From the NCBI GenBank assembly GCA_050181465.1, contig JBFXDD010000047.1, positions 1 through 30,814 of the forward strand: a DNA stretch of 30,814 nucleotides, written 5' to 3'. Both the position numbers and the translations under genes were made by a program. The notes beneath the pieces are model-generated. The model was not told where the DNA came from, made no database searches, and saw only the letters and a list, made by a program, of their open reading frames with translations. Below are positions 7,961 through 16,814 of the stretch, piece by piece; the first letter of the stretch is position 1, and the number at the start of each line of letters is the position of its first letter. The DNA is from JACRLW01 sp050181465 (GTDB lineage: Bacteria > Planctomycetota > UBA1135 > UBA2386).

Positions 7961-10900
7961 GGATGAATCGAATCCGGTGGATCGACGCGGGCAGCATAGC
8001 GACGAAGTCCCGTTCGAACGGTTGACCGCCGAGTTCGAACGGCTTCGGTTGCTGTCTACGGCAGATCGCGAGGGCGAACTCGAACGGCTCGCGGTGACGG
8101 AGCCGGGCATGACGACCGAGCTTCGCGCCTTGCTCGCCTGCCATCGTGAGGACAGCCCGGTGACGTCGCAGTGGCTGTTCCCCGCCGATTGGGTCGTCGA
8201 GGCGATGGAGGGTCTGGGCGCAGAGCAATCTATGTTGCCCGTGATCGCCGGCTACGCGGTCGATCGTGAGCTCGGTCGCGGCGGGATGGGCGTGGTCTAC
8301 CTGGCGCGCCGGGCGGGTGCCGACTTCGAGCAGACCGTCGCGGTCAAAGTGCTGCGTGCGGCCGCGGTGGATCCCGCTGCCCTCGCCCGGCTGCGCACCG
8401 AACGGCGCATCTTGGCCGGTCTGCGTCATCCGAACATCGCCGCCTTCCTCGATGGCGGTGCCACCGCGGACGGTCGGCCCTTCGTCGCGATGGAGTTCGT
8501 CGACGGCGTGAACCTGGTCGAGCATTGCTCGAGAATGAGGCTGGGCTTGCGTGCGCGCCTCACGATGTTCGTGAAGGTCTGTCGTGCGGTGGCGCACGCA
8601 CACCGTGCCCTGGTGGTCCACCGAGACCTGAAGCCGGGCAACATCCTGGTGACCGCGGAAGACGAGCCGAAGCTCCTCGACTTCGGAATCGCCAAGCTAC
8701 TCGGTGACCGCGACGACCTTGCCGATCCTGCGCCCGACCTCACGATCACGGGCTCCTTCGTCCTCACGCCGGAGTACGCGAGTCCGGAGCAAGTGCTGGG
8801 TCTGCCGATCACGACGGCGACCGATGTCTACTCGCTCGGATTGATCCTCTACGAACTCGTGAGTGGAGTGCGCGCGCAACCGATTACGGTCCGCACTCTC
8901 GACGCGATTCTCGCGAGCGTTCGTGATCGCGAGCCGGTGCCGGCGAGTGCCACGGCCCGAGCGGCAGGAACTCTCGATTCACAGAGCCGCTCGCTTCGGA
9001 GTGACCTGGACACCGTCATCGCCAAAGCGATTCGGAAGGAGCCCGAGCGTCGCTACGAGAGCGCGACCGCGCTTGCCGAGGATCTCCAGCGATGTCTCGA
9101 AGGACTGCCGATTCACGCGCGGAGCGACTCCTTTGGCTACCGCGCACGCAAGTTCCTGGTTCGCTATCGCTACCCGATCGGTGCCGTCGCGCTGGTCATG
9201 ATCGCATTGCTGGCACTCCTCGTGACGACATCGCAGAAGAACGCCGAGATTGCACGGCAGCGTGACGAGGCGATCACTCAGCGCGGCGCAGCCGATGAAC
9301 TCGCCAAGTTCCTCGTCGAGCTGTTCGAGACCGCAACTCCGAATGCGAATCGCTCCAATGGCATCCGAGTTCGCGAAGTTCTCGATGTCGGTGCGAGGCG
9401 CATCGAAGAGCGATTCGGCATGAGCCCACGCCGCCGCGCGCTCGTGCAGATCGCGATGGGACGCGCGTATCTGGCTCTCGGAATGCCTCGCGAGGCGTCT
9501 GCGCTCCTGACGCCTGCAGCAGCGGCGGTGTCGAACGATCCGGGAAACGATGAACTGCACCGTCTGGCGCAGTTCTGGACCAGCGTCGTTGCCATGCAGG
9601 AGGGTCGCATGGGGGACGGCGAGGCGCTGATGCGCCTCTCGATGGAGCCGACCGCGGATGGGCATCCCGTTGCGCCCGCGGAGCGTCGCGAGCGGTTGCT
9701 CAATCTCGCGAGTTGGCTGCGGGACGCCGGTCGGTACGACGAGGCCGAGTCGTGCTATCGAGAAGCGCAAGTGATCCCGCCCGAGTCCAAGGATCACAAC
9801 CCGTATCGAGGCTCCGAGCCGAGAGTCATGTTCGCGGTGCTCGAACGCGAACGTGGCCGTCCCGAACGCTCGCTCGAGATCCTCCTCGATCTACAGCGCG
9901 CCGCCGAAGCCGACGGCAGCTTCGCGCACCCGCGATCTCTCGGTCTCCACCTGGAGCTGGGAAGGACTTACAAGGAACTCGAACGCTTCGACGAGGCGCG
10001 CGTCGCGCTGGACACCTACGCACGGTTCGCGCGCGAGATCACCGGCGACAAGCATCCTGATGTCGACGCGGCGATCTTCGAGTTGGCGCTGCTCGCGAGC
10101 GATCTGGGCGACTTCTCAGAAGCGGAGCGCCTTTTCCGTGACGTGCTCGCGCGCGACGTCGCTCGCTTCGGCAGCGATCACCCGAACGTAGCGTTGGACA
10201 AAGGGCAGGTCGCCATGGCCCTCGCCAACCTGGCGCGCTACTCGGAGGCGGAGCAGCTCTACCGGGAGGCGCTGGACATCCAGCGCCGGCATCTCGAGCC
10301 GACGCACCCCGAGATCGCGACCACCTTGGGCAACCTGGCGAACCTGCTGCATCGCGCCATGCGACTCGAGGAAGCGATGGTGCTCGGTCGCGAGCGTCTG
10401 GAACTGCTGACGAAGGCGCATCGACCCGATCACCCCTTGGTGTTGACGGTCCGCCATCAGCTCGCCGTGTTCGAGCTGGATGCCCAGCATCTCGAACAGG
10501 CTGAGTCCGAGTTTCGGGCGGTCCTGGAACTGCGGCGCGCGACCGTCGGGGTGCACTCCGACACGGCCGGCACCCTGCTGGGCCTGGGGGTCTCTCTGTC
10601 TCGACAGCAGCGTTTCGACGAGGCGATCGAAGTGCTGTCCGAAGCGACCGCCATGTTCGATGCGACACTCGATCAGAATCATCCGACTCGAGCGCGACCG
10701 CGCCGCTCCTGGGCCGTCGCCCTCTTGCGTTCGGGCCGCGCTGAAGCGGGCGTGCAGCACGCGCGCCAGGCGGCGACGATCTGTCGTGCAGCCTTCGGTG
10801 ACGGTCATCCCGAGACCCTGGCGAGCGACATGGTGCTTGCCGATTGCCTGTATGCGGCGGGGTCCCGACAGGATGCGGTCGCGATCGCGAAGACGGTGAT

Positions 10901-11003
10901 CGAACACGGCGGCGACCACCCCTCCGCGGCAAGCCTCGTCCAGCGTGCGCGTCAGCTCGTCGCGGTGGTCGAGAACGCGGCGACCGGGACGGCCGGCAAG
11001 TGA
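7959..11003 (+). CDS. membrane Ser/Thr protein kinase with TPR sensor region
   Basis: This is a 1014-residue Hanks-type kinase. The kinase domain spans about 100-370, with glycine loop GRGGMG (106-111), VAVKVL lysine, HRDLKPGN (221-228, catalytic Asp223), DFG (Asp241) and TPEYASPEQ. All key residues are present, so it should be active. A juxtamembrane region leads to one membrane segment (about 407-426, VALVMIALLALLV). A long tail of tetratricopeptide repeats follows, probably outside the cytoplasm (for example YSEAEQLYREALDIQRRHLE and FDEARVALDTYARFAREITG), likely for protein binding. The start at 7959 is preferred over an ATG at 7938, which would lie deeper in the sigma gene. Pairing of such kinases with ECF sigma factors is known in Planctomycetota, where phosphorylation may replace an anti-sigma factor. 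That link is inference here. Confidence 0.92.
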   Translation: MDESNPVDRRGQHSDEVPFERLTAEFERLRLLSTADREGELERLAVTEPGMTTELRALLACHREDSPVTSQWLFPADWVVEAMEGLGAEQSMLPVIAGYAVDRELGRGGMGVVYLARRAGADFEQTVAVKVLRAAAVDPAALARLRTERRILAGLRHPNIAAFLDGGATADGRPFVAMEFVDGVNLVEHCSRMRLGLRARLTMFVKVCRAVAHAHRALVVHRDLKPGNILVTAEDEPKLLDFGIAKLLGDRDDLADPAPDLTITGSFVLTPEYASPEQVLGLPITTATDVYSLGLILYELVSGVRAQPITVRTLDAILASVRDREPVPASATARAAGTLDSQSRSLRSDLDTVIAKAIRKEPERRYESATALAEDLQRCLEGLPIHARSDSFGYRARKFLVRYRYPIGAVALVMIALLALLVTTSQKNAEIARQRDEAITQRGAADELAKFLVELFETATPNANRSNGIRVREVLDVGARRIEERFGMSPRRRALVQIAMGRAYLALGMPREASALLTPAAAAVSNDPGNDELHRLAQFWTSVVAMQEGRMGDGEALMRLSMEPTADGHPVAPAERRERLLNLASWLRDAGRYDEAESCYREAQVIPPESKDHNPYRGSEPRVMFAVLERERGRPERSLEILLDLQRAAEADGSFAHPRSLGLHLELGRTYKELERFDEARVALDTYARFAREITGDKHPDVDAAIFELALLASDLGDFSEAERLFRDVLARDVARFGSDHPNVALDKGQVAMALANLARYSEAEQLYREALDIQRRHLEPTHPEIATTLGNLANLLHRAMRLEEAMVLGRERLELLTKAHRPDHPLVLTVRHQLAVFELDAQHLEQAESEFRAVLELRRATVGVHSDTAGTLLGLGVSLSRQQRFDEAIEVLSEATAMFDATLDQNHPTRARPRRSWAVALLRSGRAEAGVQHARQAATICRAAFGDGHPETLASDMVLADCLYAAGSRQDAVAIAKTVIEHGGDHPSAASLVQRARQLVAVVENAATGTAGK

Positions 11004-11009
11004 AGTGCG

Positions 11010-11069
11010 AGCCCGGATCGTTCGTGAACGTCTGCTCCGATCGCCGCAAGTCGTCCCCGGCTGCGTCGC
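11010..11069 (-). repeat. degenerate half copy of the 182-bp palindromic repeat (copy E)
   Basis: The segment begins AGCCCGGATCGTTCGTGAAC, followed by a stretch matching the arm of copy A (CGATCGCCGCAAGTCG), with few differences over about 50 bp. After about 11069 the match is lost and no opposite arm is found. It starts 7 bp past the kinase stop and lies about 49 bp past the stop of the convergent glycosyltransferase gene. The strand is given in the orientation defined for copy B. Confidence 0.8.
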
Positions 11070-11117
11070 AGTTGAGCGGTCAGCCGAGCGGCGGCACGAA
11101 CGCGCAGCGCTCGAGCC

Positions 11118-12638
11118 TCACTTCACCCGTCGAAACACCACGACCGGGCGAGCCTTGAGTCCGATGACCGGCATGAACGTCGGTTGCCGGTCCTGCGCCA
11201 AGTGGGTGTCGAAGGCGTAGCCCGGTTCGAAGAAGGCGGTGAGACCTTCGAGGTTGTCGTCGAGGACGATCAACTCAGCGCCGCGTGAGCGTGGCAAGTT
11301 GAAGAAATCGGCCATGAGCTTCGGACCGCGGTCGCCCGCGTTCTTGCCGCGGATGTCGATGACCGCCATCGAATGTGCGCTGCCGCGTTTGCCCGCCATG
11401 CGCGCCAGATAGCCGTGGAACGGGACGACCACATCTCCTTCCGTCTCGCGCAGCATGTTCACCAGACGCTCACCCACGGCGGCGTCCGCCGTCGTCGGCA
11501 GGTAGATCGAGGGATCGAGGAGCTGGACCTTCGGCAGGAACGGCTGATCGGAGTTGGAGAACTTGATCGCGAACAGCGCCAACTGCATCAACACCAGCGC
11601 ACGCACCAAGCGCGCTTCGATGCGCGCTGCGGCGACGGCTGCGGCGGACCAAGACAGCCCGCAGACGACCGCACAACCGAGCCATGTCGGCATCAGCACG
11701 TTGACGGCACCGCCCGTGTGCATGCGCGAAGCCAAGCCGGCGAGGAGCAGGCCTGACCATAAGGCGCCGTCGGCGAGCGTGGCCTTCACGCCGCGTAGCG
11801 AGAAGCCGCGCGTGAAGACCCATAACGCCAGGCAGAAGGTCGGCCAGACGGTGCGGGAGTCCGTCGTCCAGAAGTTCCACAGATACTCGAGCTTGAACTC
11901 GTGATCGCGCGGCAGTTGCCAGGTGTAGAAGTGAAACCAGCCGTCGGACAGCGCATCCATCGTGCGGGTGACGGCGAGCCAGAGCAGCGCGAAGGCTCCG
12001 GCGAAGATCGCGCCCAGGCGCGGTGCGCGCACTCCCACCATCACGGCGAGGGGCGGCGCGAGCATCAGCGCGGTCTGCTTGGTCATGTAGCCGCACACCA
12101 GGAGTGCTGCGGCGACGATGGCGCCCCACGCGCCACGGCAGCGATCCAGAACCAGAACCGTCGCGAGCACGAAGGTCAGGAATGTGCTGTCGACTCGCTC
12201 GGAGTCGTACCAGGTCTCGACCAGGAAGTAGCATCCCGACCAGACTCCGATCGTGATGAGTGCGGCGAGACGCGACGCGGTCTTTCGGTGGACGATCGCG
12301 AACATCAAGGCGAGGTTGGCGATCGATGCGAGGATCGAAACGAGCCGCAGCGTCGGCAGCCCTTCACCGATGACTCGCGACAGACCCGCGGACAACCACA
12401 CGTACAGCGGCGTATAGAGATAGGGCGTCCAATCGGCGCTCGGCTCCACGTAGAGCGGTTGCCCGTCGAGTACTCGGCCCACGTGATCGCCGAAGCCGCC
12501 GCCCATCCACTCGAGTTCGAAGGGATACCACAGGCGCAGGAAGGGGATCGCGACGGCGAGTGCGGTCCAGCCGACGGCGAGGCTCGCGACGACGATCGCC
12601 AGCCGTCCGAGTCGCGGTGAATCGCCGGGAGTCGTCAT
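11118..12638 (-). CDS. multi-pass membrane glycosyltransferase (GT39/ArnT-like)
   Basis: This 506-residue integral membrane protein has about ten hydrophobic segments and an N-terminal loop with FELEWMGGGFGDHVGRVLDG and YLYTPLYVWLSAGLSR. That arrangement is typical of GT-C fold transferases of the GT39/ArnT type, which move sugars from lipid-phosphate carriers on the outer face of the membrane. The acidic residues in FELEW may take the catalytic place of the usual Asp-Glu. The C-terminal 130 residues (from about LPTTADAAVGERLVNML) form a soluble domain. Its ATG overlaps the stop of the upstream glycosyltransferase gene by four bases (ATGA), so the two are likely translated together. The sugar and acceptor are unknown. 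Surface glycan synthesis is inferred. Confidence 0.78.
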   Translation of the reverse strand: MTTPGDSPRLGRLAIVVASLAVGWTALAVAIPFLRLWYPFELEWMGGGFGDHVGRVLDGQPLYVEPSADWTPYLYTPLYVWLSAGLSRVIGEGLPTLRLVSILASIANLALMFAIVHRKTASRLAALITIGVWSGCYFLVETWYDSERVDSTFLTFVLATVLVLDRCRGAWGAIVAAALLVCGYMTKQTALMLAPPLAVMVGVRAPRLGAIFAGAFALLWLAVTRTMDALSDGWFHFYTWQLPRDHEFKLEYLWNFWTTDSRTVWPTFCLALWVFTRGFSLRGVKATLADGALWSGLLLAGLASRMHTGGAVNVLMPTWLGCAVVCGLSWSAAAVAAARIEARLVRALVLMQLALFAIKFSNSDQPFLPKVQLLDPSIYLPTTADAAVGERLVNMLRETEGDVVVPFHGYLARMAGKRGSAHSMAVIDIRGKNAGDRGPKLMADFFNLPRSRGAELIVLDDNLEGLTAFFEPGYAFDTHLAQDRQPTFMPVIGLKARPVVVFRRVK

Positions 12639-13852
12639 GCGGCCTTGCGACGTCGTGCGATCTGTTCGAGTACGCCGTCGAGTCGCGACAACATGTGCTC
12701 CCAACGAAAGTGAGTGCGCACATGCTCGCCCGCACGCGCACCGCGGGTGCGCGCTTGCGCGGGATCGCGAAACAGGGCGAGGACACCGGCGATGATCGCG
12801 GCTTCGTCCGGTGCGACACACAACACGTTCGCGTCGACCGCACCCAACCCTTGGGCAGCTTGCGGGGATGCGACGACCGGGAGGCCCATGCTCATCGCCT
12901 CGAGAACCTTGTTCTGGATCCCTCGTGCGAGCCGCAGCGGCGCGATCGCCACGCTGGCGCGATCGAAGTACGGGATCGTCTCCTTGACCCAGCCCGTGAC
13001 CTCGATGCCGTCCGTCCCGTCCAAATCGCGGATGCGTTGGATCGGTCGGTTGCCGACCACGAGGAAGCGGGCGTCGGGGTACTCGCGCCGAATGGCCGGC
13101 CAGCAGGCCTGCGCGAACCACAGGACACCGTCGACATTCGGCTCGTAGTCCATCACGCCGGTGAACACGACGGTGTGCGGTTCGCGCGCGGAGTCGCCGC
13201 GACTCTGGAAGTGCGCGACATCCACGCCGTTGGGGATCACGTGCGGCGTGACATCCGGGATGCAGCGCAGGAACAGGTCACGTTCGACGTCGGAGACGAC
13301 CAGCGAGGCGTCGAAACTGCGCGCGATCTTGCGCTCGAACTCGAGCAGCAGCCGGGCTTCGCGGCCGTATACGAAACGGCCGAGCACTCCGCTCTTCGCC
13401 GCGTATTGCCGCCACTTGTCGGAATCCAGCTCGGCGAAGTGCATCACACGAGCCGTCTCGCTGAGGTGCATCGAGTACTGGCCCATGGAGGACGAGTAGT
13501 GGAACACGAGATCGGGGCGACGCGAGGTCGTCCATCGTCTCACCGCGGCACGTAGTTCGTTGTGGCCGAAGTACGGCAGCGTCAGCGCTCGGCCCGTCGC
13601 GAGTCCGCGCAGGCAGTGCAGCTTGCGCCACTTCGGGTCGATCCGCGGGGCTGCGACCTCGTCCACCATCCCGCGCAACTCGGCCACCGCCTGTTCGTCG
13701 CGATCGTCTTCGACGAAGCACCCGACCCGCACCCTCGCGCCCTGCTCCCGGAAGTGACGCAGGATGTGAAAGGTCGAGATCCGGTCGCCGCGGTCCGGGG
13801 GGTGGGGTACCCGCTGGCTGAGGAAGACGATGTCGCGAAAGGGCAGGCTCAT
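12635..13852 (-). CDS. GT4-type glycosyltransferase, PEP-CTERM/exosortase-associated type
   Basis: This is a 405-residue cytoplasmic glycosyltransferase with a GT-B fold. The N-terminal MSLPFRDIVFLSQRVPHPPDRGDRI matches the family of sugar transferases linked to PEP-CTERM/exosortase loci (TIGR03087 type). The donor-binding half has VIPNGVDVAHF, VVFTGVMDYEPNVDG, FLVVGNRP, VTGWVKETIPYFDRA and a late motif around APLRLARGIQNKVLEAMSMG with the family's conserved Glu. The start at 13852 was chosen by family alignment; the frame stays open upstream but is not protein-like. The stop overlaps the start of the membrane glycosyltransferase downstream. No exosortase or PEP-CTERM protein lies in the window, so the export link is family knowledge only. 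Confidence 0.86.
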   Translation of the reverse strand: MSLPFRDIVFLSQRVPHPPDRGDRISTFHILRHFREQGARVRVGCFVEDDRDEQAVAELRGMVDEVAAPRIDPKWRKLHCLRGLATGRALTLPYFGHNELRAAVRRWTTSRRPDLVFHYSSSMGQYSMHLSETARVMHFAELDSDKWRQYAAKSGVLGRFVYGREARLLLEFERKIARSFDASLVVSDVERDLFLRCIPDVTPHVIPNGVDVAHFQSRGDSAREPHTVVFTGVMDYEPNVDGVLWFAQACWPAIRREYPDARFLVVGNRPIQRIRDLDGTDGIEVTGWVKETIPYFDRASVAIAPLRLARGIQNKVLEAMSMGLPVVASPQAAQGLGAVDANVLCVAPDEAAIIAGVLALFRDPAQARTRGARAGEHVRTHFRWEHMLSRLDGVLEQIARRRKAA

Positions 13853-13987
13853 CGGAGGCGCAGTCGGGACTCTTCGGGCGAACGGCCGCTCGGACTCGTC
13901 GGTGCCGGTGCGAGTTCGCGTCGGCAGTCTCAAGTCTGGCCCCGGTGGTGTCGATAGGCGTCTCAGAAGTCCACAGAGGGCGAAGCC

Positions 13988-14863
13988 ATGAGCGAAACCG
14001 TCGCGAGTTCCACGAACATCCTCAAGCTCGTGAACAAGACCATGGAGCTTCCGACGATGCCGGAAGTGCTGGTCAAGTTGAACGAGGTCATCGCGTCCGA
14101 GGACTCATCCGCGGACGACGTCGCCAACGTCATCGCGACCGATCCGGCAGTCTCCACCAACGTGCTGCGGATCGTGAACTCCGCCTACTACGGGCTGCAG
14201 GTGCGCGTGTCGTCGATCGCTCTGGCAGTCTCGATCATGGGTTTCAGCATGACCAAGAAGGTCGCGCTGAAAGCAGCCGTCTTCAGTGTGTTCGGGAAGA
14301 ACCGGACCGAGCTCGAGAACTTCTCGCCGGTCATGTTCTGGAAGCACTCGTTGTTCACGGCCGTTGCGACCCGAGTGCTCGGCAGCCAGAGCCCACGCTT
14401 TGGCGCCAACGTCGGCGAAGACCTCTACATCTGCGGTCTTCTGCACGACATCGGCAAGATCATCCTGCTCGAGAAGGCGTCGGTCCTCTACGGCGAGGTG
14501 CTCGCCAGCGCGGCGGCGACCGGCCGCTCCGAGATCGACCTCGAGAATGAACGCTTCGGCTTCACCCATGCCGACGTCGGCAGCGTGCTGGGCGTGAAGT
14601 GGTTCCTCCCCGAGGATCTCACGATCGCGATTCGCTACCACCACGCGCCCGATCGGGATCCGTTCCACCGCTCGCTGTCCTCGCTCGTCCATCTCGCGGA
14701 CCACGTCGCTTGGAGTTCGGGCTTCCCGTCGACTCGCGGAACGGCGGTCCCGGTCTTCCAGCACGAGGTCTACGACCAAGTCGGCCTCGACCCACGGCAG
14801 GTCGAGGAGCTGCTGCCGCGGATCCGCGAGGAGTTCGACGCGACCGCGCTGCCCTGGGAGTGA
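13988..14863 (+). CDS. HDOD domain signalling protein
   Basis: This 291-residue protein is made almost entirely of one HDOD domain (about 15-215), a relative of HD phosphohydrolases often lacking activity and found in regulators of motility, biofilm and stress. Family hallmarks are MELPTMPEVLVKLNEVIAS, DPAVSTNVLRIVNSAYYG, SIMGFSMTKKVALKAAVF, WKHSLFTAVATRVLG, GLLHDIGKIILLE (His153, Asp154) and YHHAPD. A His-Asp pair and nearby histidines are kept, so metal binding is possible. A GAGGG sequence at 13976-13980, seven bases before the ATG, fixes the start. The 135-bp divergent gap to the glycosyltransferase operon must hold promoters for both directions, but I see no clear -35/-10 pair. No receiver or output domain is fused. 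Confidence 0.9.
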   Translation: MSETVASSTNILKLVNKTMELPTMPEVLVKLNEVIASEDSSADDVANVIATDPAVSTNVLRIVNSAYYGLQVRVSSIALAVSIMGFSMTKKVALKAAVFSVFGKNRTELENFSPVMFWKHSLFTAVATRVLGSQSPRFGANVGEDLYICGLLHDIGKIILLEKASVLYGEVLASAAATGRSEIDLENERFGFTHADVGSVLGVKWFLPEDLTIAIRYHHAPDRDPFHRSLSSLVHLADHVAWSSGFPSTRGTAVPVFQHEVYDQVGLDPRQVEELLPRIREEFDATALPWE

Positions 14864-14873
14864 GCGGGCCGCG

Positions 14874-14891
14874 CGGGTGTGGGGGCACCCG
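14874..14891 (+). terminator. hairpin downstream of the HDOD gene
   Basis: CGGGTG (14874-14879) and CACCCG (14886-14891) form a perfect 6-bp stem with a six-base G-rich loop, 11 bp past the HDOD stop codon. No T-run follows, so it is a weak terminator candidate. Confidence 0.4.
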
Positions 14892-15028
14892 GTTGCCGAG
14901 CCACATGGCGCTCGGCTGGCCCGCGTCGGCCCGGCGTCGTATCCTCTGCGCCCCGGCCGCGCCGCCGCCCGAGCACCCTGCGGGCCGAACGCAGTCGGCC
15001 CCGCCCCCGGGCCAGCCCTCCCACCTCC

Positions 15029-16084
15029 ATGCAGATCGAAGAAGTTCCCGTTTCCGGCTATCAGAAGGTCGTGCGCGCCATCGACCCGCAGTCGGGCCTG
15101 CGCGCCATCATCGCGGTCCATGACACCACCCTCGGCCCCGCGTTGGGCGGGATGCGCATGTGGCCGTACGCCACCGATGACGAGGCGATGACCGACGTGC
15201 TGCGGCTGAGCCGCGGCATGACTTTCAAGTCGGCGGTCGCGCACACGGGGCTCGGCGGCGGCAAGTCGGTGGTGATCGGTGATCCGGCGAAGCTGAAGAG
15301 CGAGGCGCTGTTTCTCGCCATGGGGCGCTTCGTCGACAGCCTCGGCGGCACCTACGTCACCGCGGAGGACGTCAACATCGGCATCGGCGACCTGGAGATC
15401 GTGCGCCGATCGACTCGGTGGGTGACCGGCCTGTCGCGCGAGCGCGGCGGTTCCGGCAATCCCTCGCCCTACACTGCCTATGGAGTATTCCTCGGCTTGC
15501 GGGCGGCGTGCGGGCGCAAGTTCGGGACCGACGAACTGCGCGGACGCACGGTGGCGGTCCAGGGTGTGGGGGCCGTCGGCTCCGCACTCGTTCGTCGCCT
15601 CGTCGAGGCCGGGGCCAAGGTCACCATCGCCGACCGCGACGCCGCGCGCGTCGACAACCTCGCACGAGAACTCGGTGTCGCGACGAGCAGCGTCGAGAAC
15701 ATCGTCGGCATCGAGTGCGACGTCTTCGCGCCCTGCGCGCTGGGAGCGGTCATCAACGATCGTTCGATCGACGCCTTGCGCTGTAAGGTCATCGCGGGCG
15801 CTGCCAACAACGTTCTTCACGAGCCTCGACACGGCCGCACTCTGTTCGAGCGCGGCATCCTCTACGCGCCGGACTACGTGATCAATGCCGGCGGCATCAT
15901 CAACGTGTCTGTCGAGTTCCACCAGGGCGGCTATGACGAGGCGGTCGCATTGCGCCGCATCGAGCGCATCCCCGAAGCGCTGCGGCAGGTCTGGTCGATC
16001 TCGGCAGACGAGAAGATTCCCGCCAGCGATGCCGCCGATCGGCTCGCCGAGAACATCCTTGCGGAAGCGCGCGCGCGCCGCTGA
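15029..16084 (+). CDS. leucine dehydrogenase (Glu/Leu/Phe/Val dehydrogenase family)
   Basis: This is a 351-residue NAD-dependent amino acid dehydrogenase, which oxidatively deaminates leucine and other branched-chain amino acids to 2-oxo acids. The start MQIEEVPVSGYQKV matches leucine dehydrogenases; the open frame before it is low-complexity and not protein-like. The substrate-side motif GPALGGMRMWPY is followed by Lys67 (MTFKSAV) and Lys79 (GLGGGKSVV), at the spacing of the two catalytic lysines in leucine dehydrogenase. The NAD-binding fold is marked by VAVQGVGAVGSALVRRL. The short length favours leucine over glutamate dehydrogenase. It appears to be transcribed alone, or by read-through from the HDOD gene 165 bp upstream, and is followed by repeat copy A. 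Confidence 0.92.
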   Translation: MQIEEVPVSGYQKVVRAIDPQSGLRAIIAVHDTTLGPALGGMRMWPYATDDEAMTDVLRLSRGMTFKSAVAHTGLGGGKSVVIGDPAKLKSEALFLAMGRFVDSLGGTYVTAEDVNIGIGDLEIVRRSTRWVTGLSRERGGSGNPSPYTAYGVFLGLRAACGRKFGTDELRGRTVAVQGVGAVGSALVRRLVEAGAKVTIADRDAARVDNLARELGVATSSVENIVGIECDVFAPCALGAVINDRSIDALRCKVIAGAANNVLHEPRHGRTLFERGILYAPDYVINAGGIINVSVEFHQGGYDEAVALRRIERIPEALRQVWSISADEKIPASDAADRLAENILAEARARR

Positions 16085-16139
16085 GGCGCCGCGGGAACAA
16101 CCCAGGCGAAGCAGGCCGCCACGAGGCGCCGCAAGCCGC

Positions 16140-16321
16140 TAGCCCGGATGATTCGTGAACGTCTGCTGCGATCGCCGCAAGTCGCGCCCGACGGCGTCGC
16201 CACGTCGGCGCCTCCCTGGCAGCGTAGCTAGAGCTACGCTTCGGTCGTCGACCGACGCAGCTCCTTGCCGGACATCGACCTGCGGCGATCTCGCGACGAC
16301 GTTCACGAATAGTCCGGGCTA
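16140..16321 (-). repeat. 182-bp palindromic repeat, copy A (complete)
   Basis: It is bounded by TAGCCCGGA and TCCGGGCTA. The outer arms of about 45 bp are imperfect inverse complements. A middle stem pairs GCCACGTCGG (16199-16208) with the segment just before CTCC on the other side. The centre is the palindrome AGCGTAGCTAGAGCTACGCT (16220-16239). It starts 55 bp past the leucine dehydrogenase stop and ends 13 bp before the stop of the convergent usp gene. The minus strand is given because in that direction most mispairs become G.U. No protein is encoded. Confidence 0.92.
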
Positions 16322-16334
16322 GGCGACGCTGAGA

Positions 16335-16787
16335 TCAGTGCGCGATCGGGAAGCAGATCACCGGCACCGAGGCGTGACGAACGAGCGCTTCCGCCACGCT
16401 GCCGAGCACCAGGCGACGTAGTCCGCTGCGGCCGTGTGTCGAGGTGGCGATGAAGCTCGCGCCGTGCTCGCGCGCGACCTCTGCCACCGTGCGGGCGACA
16501 TCGATCCCGTCGAGGACCAGCGGCTGGACGTGCACCGACGTGCCGAGCTTCTGCACTTCCTCCGCCATTCGCGTCTTCGCGGCGTGGACCATCGCCGAGG
16601 TGTCCGGCGGCAGTTGCACGGGGGCCAGCGGCGCGCCGTGGGGGGTGATCGCGGTCGATTCCACGACGTGAAGCAACAGGATGCGCCCGTCCAGCTTGCG
16701 GCAGAGTTCCACCGTCGGCGTGTAGGCGCGACCCGACTCGGTCGAGAAATCGGTGGTGAGGACGATCAGCGGCGAGGAATGGGTCAT
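16335..16787 (-). CDS. universal stress protein (UspA family)
   Basis: This is a 150-residue single-domain UspA protein with an adenine-nucleotide-binding alpha/beta fold, usually induced under starvation or stress. The start has a beta-strand (PLIVLTTDFS), and the family ATP-binding signature is near the C-terminus: TSTHGRSGLRRLVLGSVAEA. The first glycine of the usual G-2x-G-9x-G-S pattern is a serine, while the later G, G and S are present, so ATP binding is likely but not certain. A strong AGGAGG ribosome binding site (16792-16797) sits four bases before the ATG. The leader upstream has two adjacent hairpins (16815-16847). The gene is followed closely by repeat copy A. Confidence 0.93.
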   Translation of the reverse strand: MTHSSPLIVLTTDFSTESGRAYTPTVELCRKLDGRILLLHVVESTAITPHGAPLAPVQLPPDTSAMVHAAKTRMAEEVQKLGTSVHVQPLVLDGIDVARTVAEVAREHGASFIATSTHGRSGLRRLVLGSVAEALVRHASVPVICFPIAH

Positions 16788-16814
16788 GAGGCCTCCTGGT
16801 TCTGGGTTCGAGCG

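Noticed and set aside
14105..15922. 605-residue minus-strand frame opposite the HDOD and leucine dehydrogenase genes
   Set aside because: It spans two well-supported genes and the gap between them, with no recognisable domain.
16140..16321. Repeat copies as ordinary intrinsic terminators
   Set aside because: No T-run follows any copy, the element is far longer than a terminator, and one copy lies between divergent starts.
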